Shown: positions 37,870-51,282, counted from the first letter of the stretch. The stretch: 64,000 nt of DNA from Chondrilla cf. caribensis (GCA_964020155.1 OZ026557.1:1041001-1105000); one strand, 5' to 3'. Notes: generated by a model from the letters alone, not told the origin. Made by a program: numbers and translations.

Positions 37870-40800
37870 TTGTATGTATGTAGGAAAGAAAATGCTAAGC
37901 ACATTTTTGGATAGCTTATGGGAAGGTGGGTATGTAAACTTCATACTTTTACAAGACTTAGTTAGGGACGTGAACTTACTTATGAAACAATTCCATCTCC
38001 GTAGCTAACCCATAACCCCAGATATTTTCGGAGGTATTTGATACTATTTCAATGTATGGGGAAATATAGGAGAGAAAACGCTTAGCACCTTTTTGAATAG
38101 CTGGTGGGGAAGTAGGTGTGTCAATTTGATATTTTTACCAGATCTAGCTGGGGACATGAACTAACTTATGAAACAAGTCCCATGTCAATTGGTGGCCCAT
38201 AACCCCAGCAACATTCGGAGGCGCTTAATATTATTTCAATGTATGGGAGAATACGTATAGGAGAGAAAATGCTAAGCACCTATTTAAATAGCTGGTGGGA
38301 AAGTGGGCGTGTCAATTTGATATTTTTACCAGATCTCTCAGGGGACGTGAACTAACTTATGAAACTAATCCCATCTCAAAATGTGGCCTGTAACCCCGGA
38401 TACATTTGGAGGTGCTTAATACTATTTCAATGTATGGGAAAATATAGGAGAGAAAACGCTAAGCACCTTTTTGAATAGCTGGTGGGGAAGTAGGTGTGTC
38501 AATTTGATATTTTTACCAGATCTAGCTGGGGACATGAACTAACTTATGAAACAAGTCCCATGTCAATTGGTGGCCCATAACCCCAGCAACATTCGGAGGC
38601 GCTTAATATTATTTCAATGTATGGGAGAATACGTATAGGAGAGAAAATGCTAAGCACCTATTTAAATAGCTGGTGGGAAAGTGGGCGTGTCAATTTGATA
38701 TTTTTACCAGATCTCTCAGGGGACGTGAACTAACTTATGAAACTAATCCCATCTCAAAATGTGGCCTGTAACCCCGGATACATTTGGAGGTGCTTAATAC
38801 TATTTCAATGTATGGGAAAATATAGGAGAGAAAACGCTAAGCACCTTTTTGAATAGCTGGTAGGGAAGTAGGTGTGGCAATCTGATATTTTTACCAGTCC
38901 TAGCTGGGGTCGTGAGCTAACCTATGAAACAAGTCCCATGTCAATTGGTGGCCCGTAACCCTGGATACATTCGTAGGTGCTTAATGCTATTTTAATGTAT
39001 GGGAGAATATATATTGAGATAATGTTAAGCACCTTTTTGAAAAGCTGGTGGGAAAGTGGGCGTGTCGATCTGATAATTTTACCAGATCTAGCTGGGGACA
39101 TGAACTAACTTATGAAACAAGTCCCATCTCAATAGCTGGCCCGTAACCCCAGATACATTTGGAGGTGCTTAATACTATTTCAATGAATGGGAAAATATAG
39201 GAGAGAAAACACTAAGCACCTTTTTGAATAGCTGATGGGAAAGTGGGCGTACCGTGTCAATCTGATATTTTTACCAGATCTAGCTGGGGACATGAACTAA
39301 CTTATGAAACAAGTCCCATGTCAATAGCTGGCCCATAACCCCAGATACATTTGGAGGTGCTTAATCCTATTTCAATGAATGGGAGAATATAGGAGAGAAA
39401 ACACTAAGCACCTTCTTGAATAGCTGATGGGAAAGTGGGCATGCCAATCTGATATTTTTACCAGATCTAGCTGGGGACGTGAACTAACGTATGAAACTAA
39501 TCCGATCTCAATAGCTGGCCTGTAACCCCTGATACATTCAGAGGTGCTTAATACTTTATCAATTTATGGGAGAGTACAGGAAAGAAAACGCTAAGCACCT
39601 TTTTAAATAGCTGATGGGAAAGTGCGCGTGTCAATCTGATAATTTACCAGATCTAGCTGGGGACATGAACTAACTTATGAAACTAATCCCATCTCAAAAA
39701 GTGGCCTGTAACCCCGGATACATTCGAAGGTGCTTAATACTATTGCAATGTATGGGAGAATATATTGGAGAAAACACTAAGCACCTTTTTGAATAGCTCA
39801 TGGCAAAGTGGGCGTGTCAATCTGATATTTTCACCAGACCTAGCTGGGGACGTGAACTAACCTATGAAACAAGTCCCATGTCAATTGGTGGCCTGTAACC
39901 CCAGATACATTCGAAGGTGCTTAAGGTTTTTCCAACGTATGGGAGCATATAGGAGAGAAAACGCTAAGCACCTTTTTGAATAGCTGATGGGAACATGGGT
40001 GTGTCAATTTGATATTTTTACCAGATCTAGCTGGGGACATGAACTAACTTATGAAACAAGTGCTATGTCAATTGGTGGACCGTAACCACAGTAACATTCG
40101 GAGGCGCTTAATATTATTTCAATGTATGGGAGAATACGTATAGGAGAGAAAATGCTAAGCACCTTTTTGAATAGCTGATGGGAAAGTGGGCGTGTCAATC
40201 TGATATTTTTACCAGATCTCTCAGGGGACGTGAACTAACTTATGAAACTAATCCCATCTCAAAATGTGCCTGTAACCCCGGATACATTCGGAGGTGCTTA
40301 ATACTATTTCAATGTATGGGAGAATGTGGGAGAGAAAATGCTAAGCACCATTTTGAATAGCTGATGGGAAAGTGGGCGTGTCAATCTGATATTTTTACCA
40401 GATCTCTCAGGGGACGTGAACTAACTTATGAAACTAATCCCATCTCAAAATGTGCCTGTAACCCCGGATACATTCGGAGGTGCTTAATACTATTTCAATG
40501 TATGGGAGAATATATTGGAGAAAACACTAAGCACCTTTTTGAATAGCTGATGGAAAAGTGGGCGTGTCAATTTGATATTTTTACCAGATCTAGCTGGGGA
40601 TGTGAACTAACTTATGAAACAAGTAACATCTCAATAGCTGGCCCGTAACCCCAGATACATTTGGAGGTGCTTAATACTATTTCAATGAATGGGAGAGTAT
40701 AGGAGAACGCTAAGCACCTTTTTGAATAGCTGATGGGAAAGTGGGCGTGTCAATCTGATATTTTTCACCAGATCTAGCTGGGGATGTGAACTAACTCATG

Positions 40801-41010
40801 AAACAAGTCCCATGTCAATAGCTGGCCCGTAACCCCAGATACATTTGGAGGTGCTTAATACTATTTCAATGAATGGGAGAATATAGGAGAGAAAACACTA
40901 AACACCTTTTTGAATAGCTGATGGGAAAGTGGGCGTGTCAATTTGATATTTTCACCAGATCTAGCTGGGGACATGAACTAACTTATGAAACAAGTCCCAT
41001 GTCAATTAAT
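37870..41010. repeat. 187-base satellite, about 17 units, part higher-order
   Basis: The same unit as 12621-13865 but about two and a half times as many copies. A block at about 38045-38445 repeats almost exactly at 38445-38845, and 40180-40360 repeats at 40366-40545, showing recent growth by multi-unit duplication. Confidence 0.9.
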
Positions 41011-41095
41011 GTATGCATATACAGAGACATGCTTGTATGACCACATGCTTAATTAACAAGCATACATAATATGTACAAACATACGTACATACCTA

Positions 41096-41103
41096 CACAC
41101 ACA

Positions 41104-41143
<40 letters not shown>

Positions 41144-41226
41144 CACACACACGCACGCACGCACGCACACACACACACATGCACACACACACACACGCAC
41201 ACACACACACACACACACATACACAC
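41096..41226. repeat. (CGCA)n/(CA)n microsatellite
   Basis: Mixed cgca and ca units leading to the EBP2-like fragment at 41253. Confidence 0.9.
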
Positions 41227-41252
41227 CACTGCTATCAGCTTTTCTCCTGTAG

Positions 41253-41306
41253 GATTCCAAGTTTGGAATTGGTGGTAGAAAGAAAGGACTGGAAAGAAAT
41301 CATTTC
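41253..41306 (+). pseudogene. EBP2-like exon fragment, copy 4, truncated
   Basis: Only DSKFGIGGRKKGLERN survives after CTCCTGTAG. The sequence then jumps to the 3' flank of the next C4 gene (homologous to about 14990), so a deletion removed the rest of the exon. Confidence 0.55.
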
Positions 41307-41732
41307 AATATTTCCATCTTAGTCTCTATCCAGTAACTTTCACCTATGATTCTGTATAATAATATTATTATATTTAGATATCCAAGTCCATTCATGTAAT
41401 GCCTGCCATGCCTGCATTGTTATAGTAATGTACATATATGGTTTAATTATTGATGATTTATGTTGAACCTTAGTTTGGTGCTGTATGCATATGAATCTTA
41501 ATAATTTACTGATCAGATTCAGAATAGGTATGATAACAATAATTATGCGTAATAGTTTCATACTACCAATACATGGTATAATGTACTACATTGCCTGGTA
41601 CAAATGTTAATTGTATGCTTAGAAAATTGGTATGTAAATATACCATATTACTGCAGTGTCCTATATTATGGCCTAGACAAAATTTTGAATTCGAAGTGTT
41701 ATGGGTGCTTCAATGTCGAACTGATACACCTT
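41307..41732. other. 3' flank of the 41733 gene
   Basis: Collinear with 14990-15412. No gene seen. Confidence 0.5.
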
Positions 41733-42588
41733 TTACTTTGAGCACACAGCACAAGTGAGTGGTTTGCTGGCTGTATAAGGTGGACAGACCAGCCCTTCAT
41801 CACAGTGGACATTCATGAGGTAGTTCACTGAAGGAAATGGCGTGTAGGATCCTGCTGATTCACCAATTCGGTCAGCACAAATGGTGTCTTTGCGGGGACG
41901 ATTGGATGTTGTTAATTCTGACATCAGATAGCCATTGTACTCTCTGGTCCATCCAGTGGGACAGGTGTACTTTGCTGGGATGGTGAGAATAGTGGACTTA
42001 GTGTTCACATAGCATACAGCACAGGGCATTTCCAGAGCTGAACGTTTGTTCAAAGGAACTGAGGCACTCCATGTGAAAATTTCGTAGCGTATTCCCCAAA
42101 GGGTTCCTGGGAGGCTTGTTAGTGTATCTCCAGGGAAGTATTCCGGGTCATTTGGCAGACAGAGTGTCTGGTCTGTTCCTCCTCCAAGGTTGTACTTACT
42201 TCCACTAGCTATTCCACTGTAGATTCTCTCAGCTCCTGGTGGACACACGGTACGACCCCATCTCACATATGTGGCTCCTCCTTTGTTGTTTTGTCTCTTG
42301 TTTCTAGAGACTGTAACAGTTAATTGTTAATCAAATATTCAATACAAATAAATATTCATTCAATAATTATAAGCTAGACATAAGTTAGTGCATAGTACAC
42401 ACATATAGCATACCAGACCATTCATCCCCTCTCTCACCTGTGAGTGTATTCTCTTCTACCAGTTCCAAATTATCTGGTTCATTATTTGTAGCCTTCAACT
42501 TGTTCACTTCCTGTTCTCCTTCTGTCATGACTACTCCAGTGAGGGCCACAAGGACAACAGAGATTAGAATCATTCTCCTCTTTTGCAT
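41733..42588 (-). CDS. C4-like protein, type a/I, collagen helix cleanly deleted
   Basis: Exons 42438-42588 and 41733-42310; 242 residues. Exon 1 is a normal type-a signal peptide and propeptide (MQKRRMILISVVLVALTG, ends EENTLT). Exon 2 reads SRNKR|QNNKGGATYVRWG: the helix and the Cys before it are gone and the RNKR site now abuts the C4 domain. Against the duplicate at 15413 the exon is exactly 150 bases (50 codons) shorter. The two deletion edges share GGAG. Splice sites, TATA box and the ten-Cys domain are intact. It is an independent route to the helix-free form seen at 6691 and 31472. Confidence 0.9.
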
Positions 42589-42659
42589 GATTGCTGTCCT
42601 TGGTAAAATCCAGTAGGCAGTATATTCAATACAATGATGTTTGGCTGAATTTTGGCATC

Positions 42660-42667
42660 CTTTTATA
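42660..42667 (-). promoter_or_regulatory. TATA box of the 41733-42588 gene
   Basis: TATAAAAG, 72 bases upstream of the ATG at 42588. Confidence 0.75.
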
Positions 42668-44292
42668 GACAGGGTTGTGAATCAGGTCACATAATTACCT
42701 CACACATTATGTTTTTCTTTACCCCAACAATTCCCTATTTTGAATAAATATGTGATGTGTGTGGGAACTTGTACTTCCAATTTGTTTGCCCCTCTCAGTG
42801 TGATCACTCCCTGTGTACAGTTTCAAATGTGTTGTTCCAATTGCACCTGTTATTACAAGGTGTATCCAGGATTGGGCTATGTACCAAGGGTAATCCCAAG
42901 GGAGTTGATCACAATCAATTTATGCATAAAAGGTTTATTGATATGTGGAATTCAATTTTATTAGGGGAATATTAATTTTGTAGGTGTGTAATCCATATAT
43001 GTAACAATTAAGTTATTAATCTATTTGGTTATAATGGATAAAGTACCAGTATGTGATAATCTCAAGTTACTTAAGGTCAGACTAATATTATGTCAGAACT
43101 AAGCCTTACAGATATTGAGGTAGAAAAATGCAACCTACATGTATGGTGTGTACATTGAAACTTATACAGCGAGTTTACGGAAATAATGGTTGATGTGTAT
43201 GTGTTGAATTCACCATGCCTACGGATAATCACAGCATATACATATGATACTATATTTAATAATCTTCCACTTTAAGGACCACTCTAGTGAGGGCCATTAA
43301 TTTAAGAAAAATAAAGATTGAAATGATTCTCCTTTGTGCACAAGACTAGAATCCAGAAAGCAGTCAGCCACCTATATATATTTGATACAATAATGTTTGA
43401 CTAATTTGCAGTGGCCTTCTATCTGACAGGGTTGTCCATATTGGATGAGGTAAATCACTTTTTTTACCCTCACAATTCCGTAATTCTAGTAAATTAAATA
43501 CGTAACTTGGATATTTTGAACTTGCTCCCTCAGTGTGATGATCCCTTGTATACAGTTTCTAATGACAATGTGCTGTTTCAATTACAGTTGCCATGACATT
43601 ATGTTTACCAGAATGTGCTACCTATCTGGAAAAATCCCAAATGAACTGATTACAATCAATTTGTAAAATCTGTTATTTCTTGTTTACTGTCTGATGCTTA
43701 ATTCAATTAGAATCTATTGTTATGATAAAGGGTATTTTATGTGAGATCTATATGAACAGTCATAAATCAAATTATTAGGGGATGATTGAAATTTGTCAGT
43801 TGTATTCTCAAGTTACATGACCAATAATTATTAAGACCTAATTTACTATGATAAACCTTACAAGGTATTCTCCAAATATTACGAATTCAGATATATCCTT
43901 CTTAGTTGTTACTCGTAGGATTACATGCATCATCCATAACCTACAGGCAAAATAGTATACATGTCCATTCCAGGTTGAATGATCTTTCAATACTACTGGT
44001 TAGTTGGGTCGTGCAACCTTGATCCAGTTGAATGTGCTTAAGAGTGTGAATCAATCCATTAATTCTACGTATATTATAAGTATATTGTACGTATTATACC
44101 ATTACTGTTATTCACTCACTATCAACCATATATAATTATAGATGCACAATAGGTGAATTAATGTATGTATTATTCTACTACTTGCAAATATTAAATGTTT
44201 ATGTAGTATATACTGTATAACATGTTTACATGTCTCCGGTGTGCTAATGCATGGTAACTTATAAGTTAGTTTGTAAATGTTTTCTTTATTTG
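42668..44292 (-). other. Upstream region with modules and exon-1 relic
   Basis: Collinear with 16504-18141: module at 42770-42925, decayed type-a exon 1 and promoter at about 43265-43450 (same lost ATG), diverged module at 43510-43660. No intact gene. Confidence 0.55.
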
Positions 44293-45534
44293 TTACTTTG
44301 AGCACACAGCACATGTGAGTGGCTTCCTCTCGGCATAAGGAGGACAGGCATGACCCTGATTGTTGCACTTGACGTCCATGAAACACGCACAAGCAGCGGC
44401 TGTGTGACCTTCCCCACCTCCAGATACTGAATTCACATCCACACAGATGGTGTCCTTGCGACATCGTTCAGGATAAGTATGCTCTGTAGTCAGATAGCCA
44501 TAGTACTCTCTGGTCCATCCAGTGGGACAGGTGTACTTTGCTGGGATAGTGAGAATGGTTGACTTGTTGACATAGCAGACAGCACAAGGTGTGTTCTCCC
44601 TGTGAAGGTTTGCCAAAGGAAATGATGGGTCTCCGTGGATGGCATACTCAATATGGTAGAGTGTCCCCATGGCAACGTTAGATATGTCATGAGACAGGTA
44701 CTCGGGGTCATTGGGCAGACACAGCGATTCATCTGTTCCTCCACGTACGCTATTTGCAGTGGTGCTAGCTAACCCTTCGTAGATTCTCTCAGCTCCTGGT
44801 GGACACACAGTACGACCCCATCTCACATATGTGGCTCCACTAGATCCACTGTCACCCTTATCACCTTTCACACCACCAGATCCCTCATTGCCCTTTGGAC
44901 CCTGTGGACCGGGTATTCCTATTGAACCGGGTTGACCATCACGACCATCACGACCATCACGTCCTCTTATCACAGTGGAACATTGGTCTTCATTGCCTCC
45001 CTGGTTGTCTTGTCTCTTGTTTCTGGTGACAATGCCTACAAAATAATAAACATACACTTACACTGTCAAATAGCTGCAATGATTCTTACATACGTATATT
45101 ATATCCAGTAATTAATTATTTGACATATTTACCCCGTTTATATGTGATGCATGCATGTATACCCGAGAGGACATAAGCAGATGTGTGCTAATAACATTGC
45201 ACTGAGCTATTAGAGCTCAAGCCTTGTAGCGTGGATATTCGTCATATACTTGAAAGTGTATGTGCATGATTTGCAATTATAATGTATGATCCCCTTATTA
45301 ACTGCTTACGCATGAGTTATTACGGTATGTGTACATACTACACTATACAGAATATACTAGACTCATTGTCCCTTCCTCACCTGTGTGTGAATCATCTCCT
45401 TCTGGTACCACATTAAGTGGTTTAGTCTTCAACTGGTCCACTCCTTCTTCTCCTTCAACAGTGACCACTCCAGTGAAGACCACGAGGAAGCAGTAAATGA
45501 GCACAGTACTGATGTTCTTGTTCTTTAGAGCCAT
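44293..45534 (-). CDS. Short-chain collagen C4-like protein, type b/II
   Basis: Exons 45381-45534 and 44293-45035; 298 residues. Exon 1: MALKNKNISTVLIYCFLVVF; propeptide ends GDDSHT plus one base. Exon 2 after TTTTGTAG: GIVTRNKR|QDNQGGNEDQC, about 12 triplets (GRDGRDGQPGSIGIP to GDSGSS), type-II domain with TANSVRGGTDESLC and AACACFMDVKC, ending LTCAVCSK. This is the whole version of the frameshifted 18142-19389 copy. Confidence 0.92.
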
Positions 45535-45581
45535 TCAGGACAGAGCTGTCAAGGCAGTGTTGTTGGGAGTATCTCCATGTC

Positions 45582-45589
45582 CTTTTATA
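45582..45589 (-). promoter_or_regulatory. TATA box of the 44293-45534 gene
   Basis: TATAAAAG, 48 bases upstream of the ATG at 45534. Confidence 0.75.
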
Positions 45590-46095
45590 GCAGTGAGGAT
45601 CCTGCGATAATTTGCTCCCAACCACAAAGCCATAAAAATGGTGTATGCCTTATATCATTTGGCAGAGTATATGTCAAAATATACCAGTGTGTTAATATTA
45701 TGAGCGGACATTCATTTAATTTGCCTCAGGTGACCAGATTGAAGTAGTACTAATTAACTATAAACAGTTTTATTTCATTTCCTATAAAAGTAGACCAATC
45801 AACAGACTTGTGTCTCTTTAATTGTGCTTTAATCCTTTATTATTGTGTTACAACCATGCATGTCAAATTTAATGGAGCATATATATATAATAATATTATA
45901 CAAATTCATGCACATAGATGTAATATAACCTAATGTATGGCACTGTACACACAACCATACAATGGTTCATAATCAGATCACTTGAGAAGTATCCTATATT
46001 ATTGTACCTACTCATATGCATGTAAAGTGGTTATATTTGCACAATTTAACCAATTAAATCTTATACGTTCCTAGTATACTGCATGAGTTTTTCTT
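45590..46095. other. Intergenic, no gene seen
   Basis: Shared with 19444-19973 and 23740-24210. Confidence 0.5.
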
Positions 46096-47294
46096 CTACT
46101 TTGAACACACAGCACATGTGAGTGGTTGGTTGGCTGTATAAGGTGGACAGACCAGCCCTTCATCACAGTGGACGTCATGAGTACTTGAACAGAAGGGTGT
46201 GGTGTGTAGGATCCTGCTGATTCACCAATCCTGTCGGCACAAATGGTGTCTTTACGGAGACGATTAGCTATTGTATGTTCAGACATCAGATAGCCATTGT
46301 ACTCAAGTGTCCATCCAGTGGGACAGGTGTACTTTGCTGGGATGGTGAGAATAGTTGACTTAGTACTCACATAGCAGACAGCACAGGGCATTTGTAGGCC
46401 AGCACGTTTGTTTAAAGGAACTGATCCTGTGCTTGTTTAAACTTCAACAAGAGTTCCAAAAGCTGCATTTGTATTCAATGTATCTCCAGGGAAATATTCC
46501 GGGTCATTTGGCAGACAGAGTGTCTGGTCTGTTCCTCCTCCAAGGTTGTACTTACTTCCAGTAGCTTTTCCATGGTAGATTCTCTTTGCTCCTGGTGGAC
46601 ACACGGTATGACCCCATCTCACATATGTGGTTCCACTAGATCCTGGATCACCCTTATCACCTTTCACACCAGCAGGGCCCTAACTTCCCTTTGGACCCTG
46701 TGGACCGGGGATTCCCACTGAACCGGGTTGACTATCACGACCATCACGACCATCACGTCCTTTTAACATTGGTCTTCATTGCTATTTTGGCCGTCTTGTC
46801 TTTTGTTTCTAGGAACTATTAAATGTTGAATATAATAATTAAATCAATCACCAGATCTCTTGTTTCTCATTAATATGTATTAACATACTTCTGGTTAACA
46901 CTTGTACATTCCAGTGTAACACACTCTCCTGGTTATAGCACATACTCCTGGTTGATACATTCTCCATATCAAGTCATATACTTTACAGTGATACACACTC
47001 AACACTATCATTACACATCTATATCTCAGAGTACGTGAATAGGCTCTATAGACCTTCTTACATGTCATAAGATGGACAGTGATACCCATGCAGTAAACAA
47101 AACACTACATGTCTCACGCAGTCTATGGTATGTGAATACAGTAGTGCATCATTTCCTTCACATGTCAACAATTTCCTCCCCTCACCTATGCCTTCTTGCT
47201 CTGCAGATACCTTCTGGTCTGAGAGTCCTTCAACAACGACCACTCCAGCCAGGACCACCAGAAAGCAGTAAACGAGGGCAGAGCTGATGTTCAT
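46096..47294 (-). pseudogene. Chimeric, heavily broken C4-like copy, type c/I
   Basis: Exon 2 (46096-46815) is type I and has a deletion of about ten bases before the helix near 46760. A TAG sits in the helix (46680-46682), a 12-base in-frame deletion lies next to a TAA (46437-46439), and a one-base deletion near 46174 alters the last 40 codons. Its acceptor side matches type-a genes. Yet from about 46848 the sequence turns into the start of a different exon 2 ('ccagatctcttgtttctcat', the RNKRSGD type) and its intron minisatellite, then a type-c exon 1 at 47186-47294 (MNISSALVYCFLVVLAG). Two genes were fused by deletion. Confidence 0.8.
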
Positions 47295-47358
47295 CTTGTC
47301 TATCCTCGTGTGTGACTCTGCCTACAAGTATGTGAATGATGATCCTTCAAATCTGTGG

Positions 47359-47366
47359 CTTTTATG
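47359..47366 (-). promoter_or_regulatory. TATA-like box of the type-c exon 1
   Basis: CATAAAAG, 65 bases upstream of the ATG at 47294; the same variant occurs at 58945 and 62045. Confidence 0.5.
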
Positions 47367-49098
47367 GAAATTGTTCCCTTTTATTAGGCTCCACTCCTAT
47401 AAACTTCCTGAAGTCCTGACTGTAATCTAGGTTATTCCAAGTCAATTGGTAAGTACACTAGTCTAATTGTACCCTTACAGAGAGTGTCTGCTGGCCAAAG
47501 TGTTAGTGCAACTCACTCTCAAGAACAACTTCATGGTTGATTAATGATTTAGTAGATATTCATTATAATATGTACTATAATTATTGATGATGGGAAATTG
47601 TGGTGGATTAAGCGGTAGTGGAGTATCCTTAATTCACTGTACACTGTGTTACTGGTGCTTATGTAATAGTGAACACACACACGCATACAGTTATTATTGT
47701 TTAGATTGGAATTTTATATACTGTAAGATATAATATGTATGTGTGACCCTAACAAGTCCTTAGTCTATTGGAAGGTGTTATGGAAGGTACCAGAAGGTGA
47801 TAATGAGGTTAGCTGAGGTCAGAGATAATGAGGATAAGCCTTACAGCTGGTCTCCAGATAATATTTTAATGAATTTAATTTTGGTGCATTTATTGTCAGC
47901 TGTATCTTGTTACAGTGCAGAGTTCAGGAAGTTGTAATTTTTACAGGTAAACATGTTTACAAGTGAAATTCCCAAAATTTATAAACATTTTTTTCAAACT
48001 ATACCATTAAATTTTTGTATAGGGCTTCAATCAGATTATGATTCAACTCACAGACATTATAATGGTATGTTAGTTCTGTGGGTGAAATGCAGCTGGTCAT
48101 TGGATTGGTTGTATGCAGACTGACAATCATAGTAAAACTGCATGACATTGTACAGTGGAGGCTCTTTAGAATGTACTACATATATACACGTACTACATGC
48201 ATACATGTACATTCTTTACATCCACAATAATATGGTGTTGCTTGTATACTGTGTTATGACATTGTACATGCCTGTAGTGTATTATTAATCCATGTAAATT
48301 ATTTGGGAATAATAATATTATGATAGTCATGTACATATATTATATGTATTGCATGCATCATGCAAGACCTACAGGCAAATTTAGCCTACCTTTATGTTTC
48401 CAATTTGAACGATCTTTCAGTATTAATGCAATTTTGCTGTTATCCGTATATGTACAGTGAATACTCGTTAATCCGCCACAGTTATTCATTTTCAAAGAAT
48501 ATAGCAGATTAATGACTTTGGTGGATTAAATGGATATTCATTGATACTTGTGCATTGTATTCTCTATTGCTAAAATAGCCATTGATAAGGTTACCGTGGA
48601 TATACAAAGTAAATTATGACACCTTGCATATACATGCAGTAGGAACAGTCTGGTGTTTATATTCTGCAACTGTGCCAATATTCCCATCCTAGTCTCTATC
48701 CAGTTACTTTTACCTATGTGTATCTGATTCAGTATATATGTAGATATCTATGCCTGTATTGTTATAGTAATGTACATTAATATAATGGTCTAATTGACAA
48801 TTTATGTTAAACCTTGGTTTGGTGCTGTATGCGTATGAATCTTATTCATTAGCAGATCAGATTCAGAACCTATCAATTTTGTATTATAATATAATTGAGT
48901 GTAATAATAACAGCAGTATAATAGTAGTAATTTCATACATACTGTCAAATACATGGTATTGTGTACTACATTGCCTGGTACAAATGTTAATTGTATGCAT
49001 ACGTGATTGGTATACCATATTTCTGCAGTGTACTCTATTTATGGCCTAAACATAATTTGATGTGTTATGAGTTCTTCAATGTTGAACCATTACACCAT
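47367..49098. other. Intergenic, duplicated flanks, no gene seen
   Basis: 47367-48150 matches 58953-59780 upstream of another type-c gene. 48185-48420 matches 2540-2760. 48460-48560 holds a MITE end (CAGTGAATACTCGTTAATCC). 48590-49098 matches the 3' flanks at 14890-15412 and 41310-41732. Confidence 0.55.
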
Positions 49099-50546
49099 TT
49101 ACTTTGAGCACACAGCACAAGTGAGTGGTTTGCTGGCTGTATAAGGTGGACAGACCAGCCCTTCATCACAGTGGACGTTCATAAGGTAGTTCACTGAAGG
49201 GAATGGAGTGTAGGATCCTGCTGATTCACCAATCCGATCAGCACAAATGGTGTCTTTGCGGGGGCGATTAGGTGTTGTTAATTCAGACATCAGGTAGCCA
49301 TTGTACTCAAGTGTCCATCCAGTAGGACAGGTGTACTTTGCTGGGATAGTTAGAATAGTGGACTTGGTGTTCACATAGCAGACAGCACAGGGCATTTCCA
49401 GAGCTGAACGCATTTTCAAAGGAACCGATGCACTCCATGTGAAAATTTCGTAGCGTATTCCCCAAAGGGTTCCTGGGAGCTTTGTCAGTGTATCTCCAGA
49501 GAAGTATTGTGGGTCATTTGGCAGACACAGCGTCTGATCTGTTCCTCCTCCAAGGTTGTACTTACTTCCACTAGCTATTCCATAGTAGATTCTCTCAGCC
49601 CCTGTTGGACACACAGTACGACCCCATCTCACATATGTGGCTCCACTAGATCCACGTTCACCCTTATCACCTTACACACCAGCAGGTCCTTCACTTCCCT
49701 TTGGACCCTGTGGACCGGGGATTCCCATTGAACCGGGTTGACCATCACGACCATCACGTCCTCTTATCAGGGTGTAACATTGACATTCATTGTCTCCTTG
49801 GTTGTCTTGTCTCTTATTTCTGGTGACAATGCCTACAAAATAATAAACATACATTTACACTGTATAATAGCTGCAATTATTATATCCAGTAATTTACATG
49901 CATTTTGACTTATTTAACCCCGTGTGTGATGTATGTACACCTGTGAGGACATGATCAGATGTGTGCTACATGACATCATACCGAGCTGTTAGAGCTTACT
50001 GAACAACATGTAGATGAAGAGACTGAGGTGGATCCACAGAGGGTTGGACTACGTAGACTCTCATGAAACCCCTCCTCCTTTTTGTAGCCTTTGATAAAAT
50101 GAAAACTCTATTATGTACCACAAAACCACGGACTAACCATCAATCAGCAAATTAGCCAGATAAGTTCAAACAACATGAGGCAATTCTGTTCGTAAAGCTG
50201 ACAAGAAACCACTTAGCTCAAGCCTTGTGGTGTGGGTATTCGTTATATACTTCAAATTTGTATGTGCATGATTTGCAATTATAAAGTATGATCCCCTTAT
50301 TAACTCCTCACACATCAGTTATTTCAGTAGAATATTATGTACATATGTACTACCCTATGCAGAATGTGCTAGAATCATTATCCCTTCCTCACCTGGGTGT
50401 GAATCGTCTCCTTCTGGTTCCACATTAAGTGGTTTAGTCTTCAACTGGTCCACTCCCTGTTCTCCTTCAACAGTGACCACTCCAGTGAGGACCACGAGGA
50501 AGCAGTAAATGAGCACAGTACTGGTGTTCTTGTTCTTTAGAGCCAT
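49099..50546 (-). pseudogene. C4-like collagen gene, type b/I, one nonsense codon
   Basis: Exons 50393-50546 (MALKNKNTSTVLIYCFLVVL) and 49099-49832 (acceptor TTTTGTAG, VTRNKR|QDNQGDNECQC). In the helix, the AAA codon of GVKGDK is TAA (49672-49674). This single base change cuts the protein before the C4 domain, which is otherwise complete (TYVRWGRTVCPTGAER to LTCAVCSK). A second Cys appears before the helix (NECQC for NEDQC). Splice sites and TATA box are intact. Confidence 0.85.
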
Positions 50547-50593
50547 TCAGGACAGAGCTGTCAAGGCAGTGCTTTTTGGAGTATCTCCATGTC

Positions 50594-50601
50594 CTTTTAT
50601 A
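50594..50601 (-). promoter_or_regulatory. TATA box of the 49099-50546 copy
   Basis: TATAAAAG, 48 bases upstream of the ATG at 50546. Confidence 0.7.
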
Positions 50602-51139
50602 GCAGTGAGGATCCTGTGATAATTTATTCTCGACCACAAAGCCATAACATGATGTATACATTATTATGTGACAAAGTATATGTCAGAATATCTGTGAGTG
50701 TGTTACAGTATATGATGAGTTGTCATTCAAATTCATTATAATAACCTCAGATGACCAGATTGAATTAGTACTATTATTAGTAACTAATTTCTTTATAATT
50801 TTCCTATTAAAGTAGACCAATCAAATGATTTGTGTCTCTTTTAATTGTATTCTAATCCTTAATATTGTGTTACATCAATTCAATTCAATATAATTAAATG
50901 CAACTTACTAATAATATACTAAGTCATGCACACAGATGTAATATATTCTCATGTATATTCTCATGTATGGTGATACACACAGCCATATATATACTGTAGT
51001 TTATCATCCGATCACTTAAAGAGTATCCTATATTATACTATATTATACGCATGACATATTATAATATGTAAAGTGGCTATTCACACAGTTATGCCAAATA
51101 AATCTCATACGTTCCTAGTATATTGCATGAGTTCTTCCA
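50602..51139. other. Intergenic, no gene seen
   Basis: Flank shared with 19444-19973 and 21700-22204. Confidence 0.5.
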
Positions 51140-51282
51140 TTACTTTGAGCACACGGCACAGGTGAGTGGTTTGCTGGCTGTATAAGGTGGACAGACCAGC
51201 CCTTCATCACAGTGGATGTTTATGAGTAATTGAATAGAAGGGGTTGGTGTGTAGGATCCTGCTGATTCACCAATCCAGTCAG
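51140..51282 (-). pseudogene. 3' fragment of a type-I C4 exon 2
   Basis: The last 47 codons (GESAGSYTPTPSIQLL to LTCAVCSK, TAA) are in frame. Homology ends abruptly at 51282 and unrelated intergenic sequence follows. No exon 1. Confidence 0.75.
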
